This document shows, one piece after another, positions 51,157-58,123 of a DNA stretch of 64,000 nt (positions within the stretch are counted from its first letter, which is position 1; the number at the start of each line of letters is the position of its first letter). The stretch spans positions 868,001-932,000 of the forward strand of contig NZ_CP043046.1 in the NCBI RefSeq assembly GCF_008119665.1. Reading direction: 5' to 3'. The stretch is from Pigmentiphaga aceris (lineage in GTDB: Bacteria > Pseudomonadota > Gammaproteobacteria > Burkholderiales > Burkholderiaceae_B). The translations under genes were made by a program, and so were the position numbers. The notes beneath the pieces were generated by a model that saw only the letters and a list, made by a program, of their open reading frames with translations, was not told the DNA's origin and did not search any database.

Positions 51157-51420
51157 GGCTGGCGGCTTTAAAGCGGCTACGCCATCGCTCGGTGCGTTGT
51201 GTGCGTCGTCAGATCAGGTGGCGTTCGAAAACCGCTTGTTCGTCGGCATAGTGGGATGACTGTCGAGACGCTCGATTCAATGCTACCTAGTTAGTTGCGC
51301 GTAAACGGCCTGCTGGAGAAGGGCCGGAAGGCTGGCGGCTTCAAGCTGCTATTCAGCGTACGGTGCGTGCGCGCTTTTAGTTCGCCAATGCGTTAAAAGA
51401 CGCTCGATCCAACCCTATCT
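51157..51420. repeat. imperfect direct repeats in the centre of the structure
   Basis: GGCTGGCGGCTT at 51157 recurs at 51330, followed in both copies by similar CGGTGCGT-rich sequence. AGACGCTCGAT with similar flanks occurs at 51266 and 51398. The two copies differ by an indel of about 40 bp. No coding sequence is recognisable. Confidence 0.6.
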
Positions 51421-51445
51421 GGCCAGCGACCGTCAGCGCCTCAAT

Positions 51446-51497
51446 CATTCTCCGCATGCCATTGCCGTGCGGCCACCCGCTTCGGTGTCACCCCACC
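51446..51497. repeat. right arm of the nested 52-bp inverted repeat
   Basis: It pairs with 51096-51147 (51 of 52 bases complementary). The intervening loop is about 300 bp. Confidence 0.85.
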
Positions 51498-51562
51498 CGT
51501 GGACGGATGGGTGACGTACCGAACTGCCGCAATGTAAAAGGCCCCTGAAAAACGGCCCGAGA

Positions 51563-51859
51563 CGTGAGCCGTTGACTCGCTTCGTGGCGACCTGGTCAGC
51601 CGATCCCCAGGGCCAGCCGCATGGCGTTCAAGAATGGTGGCCGTCGAATGCCGAGAACCGCTTCCAGCACCTGGCAGCCAGCAAAACGGCAGACGCCCAA
51701 AGGCGGGATCTGCTTTTAACCAAATGACTTTGAAGGCGTGGGTGGTGGGGCCGTGGTGGCTGCCCTTCTGGGCGAGGTGGAGGGCGGGAGCCCCGACGCC
51801 TAGGTCCAGCGGGGCAGACGCCGCGGCCCCACTGCCCGCGACTGACTAAAGAACACCCA
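51563..51859. repeat. right arm of the 297-bp inverted repeat
   Basis: It is the partner of 50732-51028. Together with the inner arms and central direct repeats it fills nearly all of the 1.26-kb gene-free interval 50621-51881 between phoX and mtgA. No transposase fragment, tRNA or attachment site is visible. Confidence 0.8.
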
Positions 51860-51881
51860 AACCGTCACAACAAAGACCCCA

Positions 51882-52634
51882 TCAAGGAATCTCTGCACTC
51901 CCAATGCGTCGCGCCAACACATCCGTTCGCGACGCCAGATAAGCAGAATTGCGATTCTTGTCATAGAAGCGCGGCCGGGGAAGCATCGCCGCCAATTTTG
52001 CCGACTGATACGCCGACAACTTCGAAGCAGAGATACCGAAATAGTGCTGCGCCGCCGCCTCAGCACCGAACACCCCTTCCCCCCACTCAGCCACATTCAA
52101 ATAGAGTTCCAGAATGCGCTGCTTGCTCATCACCAACTCGATCATGTAGGTAATGACCAACTCTTGCCCCTTGCGCACATAACTGCGCTCATTGGACAAC
52201 AACAGATTTTTCGCCAACTGCTGCGTAATCGTCGAGCCACCCCGCATTGGACGCGAAGACGGCTTGCGGCCACGGGCAATCGCCGCCTCACGCGCCTCTG
52301 CCAATTCACGATTGTGCGCATACGCACTCTCGATCGCATCCCAGTCGACACCACCGTGCTCGACGAAATTACCGTCTTCCGCCGCCACCACCGCCTGCTT
52401 CAACCGAGTGCTGATCTGCGCGTAATCCACCCAACGGTAATCAATGCCAGCTTGCGGGTCCGTATCGCGCAAACGGCTGATCTCTTCGCGCATGACCGCA
52501 CTGGACTGCGGCGGCTGCCAGGCGTACCAGCACACCCAGCCAAACAACCACAGTTGATACAGGAACACAGCGGCAATCAGCAGGCCGATGCCCTTCAGCA
52601 TCCACACCGAAATCTGCCGCGCGCGCGATGCCAT
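51882..52634 (-). CDS. mtgA: monofunctional peptidoglycan glycosyltransferase MtgA
   Basis: The protein has 250 residues. It is an inner-membrane GT51 enzyme that polymerises lipid II without transpeptidase activity. The membrane anchor spans residues ~12-34. Catalytic motifs are AAEDGNFVEHGGVDW near 84 (EDxxFxxH), GGSTITQQLAKNLLLS near 132 and the KQRILELYLNVAEWG block near 170. The ATG begins one base after the aroE stop, so it is translationally coupled. Confidence 0.95.
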   Translation of the reverse strand: MASRARQISVWMLKGIGLLIAAVFLYQLWLFGWVCWYAWQPPQSSAVMREEISRLRDTDPQAGIDYRWVDYAQISTRLKQAVVAAEDGNFVEHGGVDWDAIESAYAHNRELAEAREAAIARGRKPSSRPMRGGSTITQQLAKNLLLSNERSYVRKGQELVITYMIELVMSKQRILELYLNVAEWGEGVFGAEAAAQHYFGISASKLSAYQSAKLAAMLPRPRFYDKNRNSAYLASRTDVLARRIGSAEIP

Positions 52635-52635
52635 C

Positions 52636-53466
52636 TCAGGTCCGCAACGCGGCGCGCAGGGCCGTCAGTACGGGTTCGGTCTGGGGCAATACGCCATGCC
52701 AGATCTGGAAGCTCTCTGCGGCTTGTTCCACCAGCATGCCCAGGCCGTCGGCCTGCATCGCTGCGCCGTCGGCGCGGGCCTGTTCCATGAAGGCCGTGGG
52801 GCGAGCGCCGTAGACCATGTCGTAGGCAATGGCACCGTCGGCGTACAGGCCGCCGGGCAGGTCGGGCGCGGCGTCTTGCAGGCCGCTGGCCGTGGCGTTG
52901 ATGACGATCTGCCAGCCACCTTCGCGCCACGCATCGGACAGGCTGCCGGCTTCGACGCGCACGTCGGTGGCGGCAACTTCCGACACCAGTTCCAGCGCAC
53001 GCGCCTGCGTGCGATTGACCACCCGGATCTGCGCGGCACCGGCGCGGCGCAGGGCGTCTAGCGCACCACGTGCCGCACCACCTGCACCGACCAGCAGAAT
53101 GTGGGCACCGGCAAGCTCGGCACCCAGGCGCGTCAGGTCGCGCACCAGGCCCACGCCGTCGGTATTGCAGCCGTGCAGTGCACCGTTGACGGTCCACAAG
53201 GTGTTGACGGCACCCGCCGCACGGGCGCGTTCGGTCAGGTTGTCACTGGCCAGGGCCAGTGCTTCCAGCTTGAACGGCACGGTCACGTTCAGGCCTTGTC
53301 CGCCCTCGGCGAAGAAGGTATTGACTGTGTCGGCAAAGCCATCGATTGGCGCTTGCAGACGGGTGTAGTCCAGGGCGATGCCGGTCTGCGCGCCGAAGCG
53401 CGCGTGGATGTCCGGCGAGCGGCTGTGTGCGATCGGGTTACCGACCACCGCAAAACGAGGAAGCAT
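52636..53466 (-). CDS. aroE: shikimate dehydrogenase
   Basis: The protein has 276 residues. It reduces 3-dehydroshikimate with NADPH in the chorismate pathway. GNPIAHSRSPDIH near residue 9 is the shikimate site, NVTVPFK near 60 carries the catalytic lysine, GCNTDGVG is near 98, and the NADP loop GAGGAARGAL is near 123. The ATG at 53466 is preferred. A TTG at 53475 overlaps the tonB-like stop by four bases. It is the second aromatic-pathway gene in the window, with aroQ at the right edge. Confidence 0.95.
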   Translation of the reverse strand: MLPRFAVVGNPIAHSRSPDIHARFGAQTGIALDYTRLQAPIDGFADTVNTFFAEGGQGLNVTVPFKLEALALASDNLTERARAAGAVNTLWTVNGALHGCNTDGVGLVRDLTRLGAELAGAHILLVGAGGAARGALDALRRAGAAQIRVVNRTQARALELVSEVAATDVRVEAGSLSDAWREGGWQIVINATASGLQDAAPDLPGGLYADGAIAYDMVYGARPTAFMEQARADGAAMQADGLGMLVEQAAESFQIWHGVLPQTEPVLTALRAALRT

Positions 53467-53471
53467 GTCGG

Positions 53472-54470
53472 TCAACCAGCAGTGGCCGTGAGTTTGTCGT
53501 TGGTGAAACGCCAGGTGCGCGTGATCGCCAGCACGTCGGTGTCTTTGGCAATCGACGGCGGGAAGGGCGCAAAGGGCGCGGCAAGCTGAACCGTGCGACG
53601 CGCGGCGTCGTTCAAGATGCTGTGTTCAGAACTCTTGTCGAATTCGATCCGCTCGACCGATCCGTCGCTGCGGATATACACGGTCATGCGCAGCGATCCG
53701 TAGACCTTGCCGCGCGCGGCCGCTGGGTAATTCAGGTTACCCACCGCCTCGATGCGCTGACGCCAATCTTCCACGTATTGCGCAAAGCGGTATTCAGATG
53801 TCGACGGCGCAAAGAAGTGTTTGCGCGGACGTTTGTTGTAGTCCTCGATGCGGCTGGCGATTTCGGCCAGTTGGCGTGCCATGGGCACCGAGGTATCGCG
53901 ATTTGCGGCGGTAGGCGGCGCGTCAGGTTGTGGTTCTGTAACCGGCTTGGCCGGCGCGCTTTGTTCGGTCTTTTTCAGCTGCGCCATCAGTTCACGCTGG
54001 CGGGCTTCAAGTTCTGCCTGACGACGTTGCGCGGCAGTCACGGAATCGCCGTCGAGCGTTGCCGACGAGTTCGCCAGCGGCGATTTGGCACGTCCTTCCG
54101 CGTGGTCACCACCGCCGTCGATGTTGGCCTGCGCCAGCACTTTCTGTTCGACCGGGGCGGAATCCGTGCGCCCATTGACGAGAATCACTTCCAGCCCGGT
54201 GTCCTTCGCGGGCTGGCGCGGCGGGGTCGGGTGGGTGAAGTGGACCGCGGCCAGCACAGCGTGCAAGGCCAGTGACACCGCCAGCGCAATCAGCAGAAAG
54301 CGTTGCTGCGGATCGCTGAACCAGCTGTAGGCCGGGTCTTGGGGCGCTGCGGGCACCACATCGACCGGACGAGTGTCTTCCTCCGGGGCCGGCGCGGCGC
54401 GAGAAGCGGGCGGGGCTGCAGGAGGCGTGGCCCGGGCGGGCGAAGGGGGGGAGGGTTTGCGCGTCGACAC
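53472..54470 (-). CDS. TonB-like energy transducer protein
   Basis: The protein has about 332 residues. The N-terminal ~45 residues are P/A-rich and followed by one membrane helix near residues 59-78 (LLIALAVSLALHAVLAAVHF). A Q/E/R coiled-coil stretch (~150-175) and a C-terminal TonB-type domain (YPAAARGKVYGSLRMTVYI near 252) complete it. It probably passes proton-motive force to outer-membrane receptors or acts in envelope integrity. The start is uncertain. GTG 54470 was chosen because a promoter-like TACAAT lies just upstream; a GTG at 54539 is also in frame. No exbB or exbD is near. Confidence 0.78.
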   Translation of the reverse strand: MSTRKPSPPSPARATPPAAPPASRAAPAPEEDTRPVDVVPAAPQDPAYSWFSDPQQRFLLIALAVSLALHAVLAAVHFTHPTPPRQPAKDTGLEVILVNGRTDSAPVEQKVLAQANIDGGGDHAEGRAKSPLANSSATLDGDSVTAAQRRQAELEARQRELMAQLKKTEQSAPAKPVTEPQPDAPPTAANRDTSVPMARQLAEIASRIEDYNKRPRKHFFAPSTSEYRFAQYVEDWRQRIEAVGNLNYPAAARGKVYGSLRMTVYIRSDGSVERIEFDKSSEHSILNDAARRTVQLAAPFAPFPPSIAKDTDVLAITRTWRFTNDKLTATAG

Positions 54471-54476
54471 CCGTCG

Positions 54477-54504
54477 ATTGTAAGGGCTAACGCCCAGGCG
54501 TCGA
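54477..54504 (-). promoter_or_regulatory. candidate promoter of the TonB-like gene
   Basis: On the minus strand TCGACG, a 16-bp spacer and TACAAT (54482-54477) place the expected transcription start at or within a base or two of the GTG at 54470. The mRNA would be leaderless. Confidence 0.35.
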
Positions 54505-54645
54505 CCCTTCCGGCAGCAGGCTTTCTCCCGGGTAGACACACCAGATACACAGTCAGCCTAAAAAATGCGACTGATTCCCGTTTAGTTGCTTGTAAGCGAC
54601 CCCCTGAAACAATAGCGACTGTCCAAATCAAGAGGTGATGTCGTC

Positions 54646-55188
54646 ATGGGTATGTTGATTCGTTCGGCGCTGGTACTGGGATGCGCGGTCGCGCTGGCGG
54701 GTGCTGCCAACGCGGCGGAATATCCGATCGGCAAGCCGCAGATCGCGCATGGCGTCGAGGTGGGCGCGGTCTACCTGCAGCCCATCGAGATGGACCCGCC
54801 GGGCATGATGCGCGACGCCAAGACGTCCGATATCCACCTGGAAGCCGATATTCATGCCGTTGCCAACAATCCCAACGGCTTTGCCGAAGGCGAATGGGTG
54901 CCGGGTCTGTTGATCCACTACACGCTGGTGCACCAGGGCGGCAAGACCATCGAAGGCGACATGATGCCGATGGTGGCCAGCGACGGTCCGCATTACGGCG
55001 ACAACGTCAAGCTCGACGGCGCAGGCAAGTACACGGTCAAGTTCACCGTGATTCCGCCCAGCGAAAACAAGCAGGGCCACTTCGGCCGTCACGTCGACAA
55101 GGAAACCGGCGTCGCGCCGTGGACCCCGCGTTTCGACCTGAACTACGAGTTCGTCTACGCCGGCACCGGCAAGAAAGGCGGGTACTGA
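54646..55188 (+). CDS. ftrA: periplasmic iron-binding protein FtrA (P19/Tp34 family)
   Basis: The protein has 180 residues. A signal peptide (residues 1-23, ending ANA-AE) precedes the P19-like fold. Candidate metal ligands are in PIEMDPPGMM near 46, DIHLEADIHA near 62, and the HYGDN and GRHVDKETGV segments. In Bordetella and Brucella, FtrA captures iron for a ferrous-iron uptake system that works best at acidic pH. AGAGGTG precedes the ATG. It is the first gene of a four-gene operon. Confidence 0.88.
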   Translation: MGMLIRSALVLGCAVALAGAANAAEYPIGKPQIAHGVEVGAVYLQPIEMDPPGMMRDAKTSDIHLEADIHAVANNPNGFAEGEWVPGLLIHYTLVHQGGKTIEGDMMPMVASDGPHYGDNVKLDGAGKYTVKFTVIPPSENKQGHFGRHVDKETGVAPWTPRFDLNYEFVYAGTGKKGGY

Positions 55189-55197
55189 TTGAACGCC

Positions 55198-55614
55198 ATG
55201 ATTGCAGCGTTGATCCGGGGCGGTAACGGCCGGGCACGCGTTTTTGCGGCGGCATGCCGGGCCGCATGCACTGCTTCACGCAGCGCCACGCGCATGTTCG
55301 CGGCGCTGGCCGCAGCCTTGGTCCTGCTGGCGATGCCTGCGTATGCCGACGAGTTGCACACCGTGTCGCTGGAGATGAACGACGGCAAGTTTGTGCCGGC
55401 CCGGCTTGAGGTACCTGCCGGCGTCAAGTTCAAGATCGTCATCCGCAACGTGGGCAAGACGGCGGCTGAATTCGAAAGCCTGCCGCTGCGCAAGGAAAAG
55501 GTGCTGGCACCCGGCGCGGAGTCCTTTGTGGTCGTGCACCCGCTGCGCCCTGGTGAGTACGGTTTCTTTGATGACTTCCATCAGGAAGCCCAGGGCATCG
55601 TCGTCGCGAAGTAA
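55198..55614 (+). CDS. ftrB: cupredoxin-domain protein FtrB
   Basis: The protein has 138 residues. A long basic n-region leads to a signal core (MFAALAAALVLLAMPAYA near residues 33-50) and then a small EfeO-like cupredoxin domain (LHTVSLEMNDGKFVPARLEV onward). It is proposed in known ftr systems to oxidise ferrous iron before permease uptake. The ATG at 55198 was chosen. A TTG at 55189 touching the ftrA stop and an ATG at 55294 directly before the signal core are alternatives. Confidence 0.82.
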   Translation: MIAALIRGGNGRARVFAAACRAACTASRSATRMFAALAAALVLLAMPAYADELHTVSLEMNDGKFVPARLEVPAGVKFKIVIRNVGKTAAEFESLPLRKEKVLAPGAESFVVVHPLRPGEYGFFDDFHQEAQGIVVAK

Positions 55615-55670
55615 GGATAGGGGACCGGCGCACACGATCGCTGCGCACCGGCCCCGTCACTGGAAGAGTC

Positions 55671-56492
55671 ATGGGTCAGGTCTTGTTCGTCGTCTGGCGC
55701 GAAAGCGTCGAGGCTTTGCTGGTGATCGGGATTTTGTTCACCTGGATCGTCGGTCGTCCTGACAGCCGCCGCTGGCTGCCCTATCTGTGGGGGGGAGTCG
55801 GTCTGGGGCTGGCGGGTGCGGTGGCGCTGGGCATGCTGATCCTGTTCGCGGGCGAGGCCATGTCCGAATCGGCACAGACCTTGTTTCAGACCGTGCTGAT
55901 GCTGCTTGCCTGCGCACTGATCGTGCAGATGGTGGTGTGGATGCGTCGCCACGGGCGCACGCTGAAACAGGAGATGCACACGGCGCTGGCCGACGAAGTA
56001 GGGCGCTCGCACGGCTGGGGCGTGTTGCTGCTGGCAGCGATTGCCGTCGCGCGTGAAGGCAGCGAAACCGTGGTGTTTCTGTATGGCATCGGTCAGCACC
56101 TGGTGCTGTTCGAGTTTGTGCTGGCCACGGTGGCTGGCTTGGCATTGGCTGGCGTTACTTTCGTGCTGCTGCAACTTGGCGGCAGGTACGTGTCCTGGCG
56201 CTGGTTCTTCCGCGTCACGGAAATTCTGTTGTTGCTGCTGGGCGCAGCCATGCTGATGTCTGCCGTCGACAACCTGCTGTCGCTGGACATCCTGCCGGCG
56301 ATTGTCGATCCGCTGTGGGACAGCTCGGCCTTCATCAACGATGGCACGGCAATGGGTGGCCTGGTGGCGTCGTTCACGGGCTACCGCGCGTACCCGGCGC
56401 TGACCAGCTTGCTGATCTATCTGGCCTATTGGGTATTGGTGCTTGGCCTGTTGCGCATGCCGCGTGCCACGCGGACGCCGGTGGGCGCATGA
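55671..56492 (+). CDS. ftrC: high-affinity iron permease FtrC (FTR1/EfeU family)
   Basis: The protein has 273 residues and is a seven-helix iron permease. The two REXXE iron-coordination motifs are present as WRESVEALLVIG near residue 8 and AREGSETVVFLYG near 125. GGAAGAG lies just upstream of the ATG. It overlaps ftrD by ATGA. Confidence 0.92.
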   Translation: MGQVLFVVWRESVEALLVIGILFTWIVGRPDSRRWLPYLWGGVGLGLAGAVALGMLILFAGEAMSESAQTLFQTVLMLLACALIVQMVVWMRRHGRTLKQEMHTALADEVGRSHGWGVLLLAAIAVAREGSETVVFLYGIGQHLVLFEFVLATVAGLALAGVTFVLLQLGGRYVSWRWFFRVTEILLLLLGAAMLMSAVDNLLSLDILPAIVDPLWDSSAFINDGTAMGGLVASFTGYRAYPALTSLLIYLAYWVLVLGLLRMPRATRTPVGA

Positions 56493-57967
56493 TCGAGCAG
56501 ATTGCCGTGCGGGTGGTGCATAACGGGGCAGCGACGCTGCCGCCGACACCACGTTCGCGTGCGGCGCGGGTGCTGTCCCGCATCGGGGCGTTTCTGCATG
56601 CGCATGGTCGTGCCATCCGCACGACGCAGTGGATCATCGTCTTGGTGTACGTGGCCTTGATGGTGCTGCCGCTGATTGCGCCTTTGCCCGACCGGCACGC
56701 GCGCATCCTGAATCACATCACCTTGTTTGCGCAGTTCATGTTCTGGGGCATCTGGTGGCCCTTCGTGTTGCTCAGCATGGTCTTGTTCGGCCGCATCTGG
56801 TGCGGCGTGCTGTGCCCGGAAGGGGCGCTGTCGGAGTTCGTCAGCCGACATGGTCGGGGTGGTGCGATTCCGCGCTGGATACGCTGGGGAGGCTGGCCCT
56901 TCGTGGCCTTTGCGGGCACCACCATCTACGGGCAACTGGTCAGCGTCTATCAATACCCCGGTGCGGTGCTGGTGGTGCTGGGTGGGTCCACCGTGGCGGC
57001 CATGATCGTGGGTTATCTGTATGGCCGCGACAAGCGCGTGTGGTGCAAATATCTGTGCCCGGTCAATGGCGTGTTCAACCTGCTGTCGCGACTGGCACCC
57101 GTGCACATGAAAGTCGATGCGGCCGCCTATGTTGCCTCGCCCCGCACGCAAGGTGTGAACTGTGCGCCGCTGGTGCCGCTGCGCCATATGGTGGGCGCGT
57201 CGGACTGTCATGTCTGTGGCCGCTGCGAAGGTTATCGGGGCGCGATTGCGTTGAGCCCGCGTTCACCGACGGAAGAAGTGGTGATGTTTGGCGGGCCGGG
57301 GGAACAAGCGCTAAGTGGACAGGCGCATGGCGGCATACATCACAACAACAGTGGCTGGTATTCGGCGCTGATCGCGTTCGGCATGCTTGGCCTGGCTATG
57401 GGTGCCTTCCACTGGACAGCCAGCCCTTGGTTCGTCGCAGCCAAGATCGGCGCGGCGCAATGGCTGGCGGAACACGATATTGCCTGGATGTTCCGCGACG
57501 ATATTCCGTGGTTCATTCTCACCCACTACCCAGACCAGAACGATGTCTTCAACTGGCTGGATGGTGCCTTGATCCTCGGCTACATCCTGGCAACCGCATT
57601 GGTAATGGGCGGCGCGATATCGCTGACCATTGGCGCAGGCAGCCGCTTGCTGGGCAAGGGCTGGACGGCCGCGCGTTACCACCACCTGATGCAGTCGCTG
57701 ATCCCCATCGGCGGCTGTGGGTTGTTCATCGGCTTATCGGCCAGCACGGTGACCCTGCTGCGCAGCGAGGGCCTGCGCATGGCCTGGGTGCCTACCACCC
57801 GCATGGCGATGCTGGCGGGTGCAACAGCTTGGTCGTGTTGGCTCGCGTGGCGTATCAGTGGGCGATATGCGCATTCACTGTTCGCCCGAGTGGGTGCCCT
57901 CGCCGGCGTCGTCGCCGCGTTGGCGCTGGTGAACTACGCCTGGGCGTTGATGTTCTGGATCTGGTGA
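56489..57967 (+). CDS. ftrD: membrane polyferredoxin FtrD (NapH/FixG-like)
   Basis: The protein has 492 residues with several membrane helices and cysteine motifs on cytoplasmic loops: WCGVLCPEGALSE near 105, WCKYLCPVNGVFN near 187, and CHVCGRC near 239. It probably supplies or removes electrons for the redox cycle that accompanies iron transport. The start ATG at 56489 overlaps ftrC. An earlier in-frame ATG at 56315 lies inside ftrC. It is the last gene of the operon, followed by a terminator. Confidence 0.87.
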   Translation: MIEQIAVRVVHNGAATLPPTPRSRAARVLSRIGAFLHAHGRAIRTTQWIIVLVYVALMVLPLIAPLPDRHARILNHITLFAQFMFWGIWWPFVLLSMVLFGRIWCGVLCPEGALSEFVSRHGRGGAIPRWIRWGGWPFVAFAGTTIYGQLVSVYQYPGAVLVVLGGSTVAAMIVGYLYGRDKRVWCKYLCPVNGVFNLLSRLAPVHMKVDAAAYVASPRTQGVNCAPLVPLRHMVGASDCHVCGRCEGYRGAIALSPRSPTEEVVMFGGPGEQALSGQAHGGIHHNNSGWYSALIAFGMLGLAMGAFHWTASPWFVAAKIGAAQWLAEHDIAWMFRDDIPWFILTHYPDQNDVFNWLDGALILGYILATALVMGGAISLTIGAGSRLLGKGWTAARYHHLMQSLIPIGGCGLFIGLSASTVTLLRSEGLRMAWVPTTRMAMLAGATAWSCWLAWRISGRYAHSLFARVGALAGVVAALALVNYAWALMFWIW

Positions 57968-58068
57968 GGCCCGGGCGTCAGGGTAGATCAGTCGGCATTC
58001 AGCGCGACATCCGTGGTCACTGCAGGCTAGTCGGGGATGTAAAACAGCGTAGTGAAAAAAAGCAGTAA

Positions 58069-58103
58069 AAAAAACGGGGCACCCAAATGGATGCCCCGTT
58101 TTT
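58069..58103. terminator. bidirectional terminator between ftrD and the RNB exonuclease gene
   Basis: An A-run, CGGGGCA, a 10-nt loop, TGCCCCG and TTTTT form a stem flanked by A's on one side and T's on the other. It therefore works as an intrinsic terminator for both convergent genes. Confidence 0.88.
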
Positions 58104-58123
58104 AGTACCGATCAAACTATCGA

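Noticed and set aside
51634..51849. A 71-residue frame in the right repeat arm whose translation resembles the minus-strand frame in the left arm
   Set aside because: Protein similarity (about 70 percent by eye) is not higher than DNA similarity (about 80 percent), so there is no sign of selection on the protein. No ribosome-binding site or domain is seen. Treated as repeat by-product.
54541..54645. Possible Fur box before ftrA
   Set aside because: Only loose AT-rich similarity to the GATAAT-type repeat. GCGAC repeats at 54567, 54596 and 54615 are unevenly spaced.
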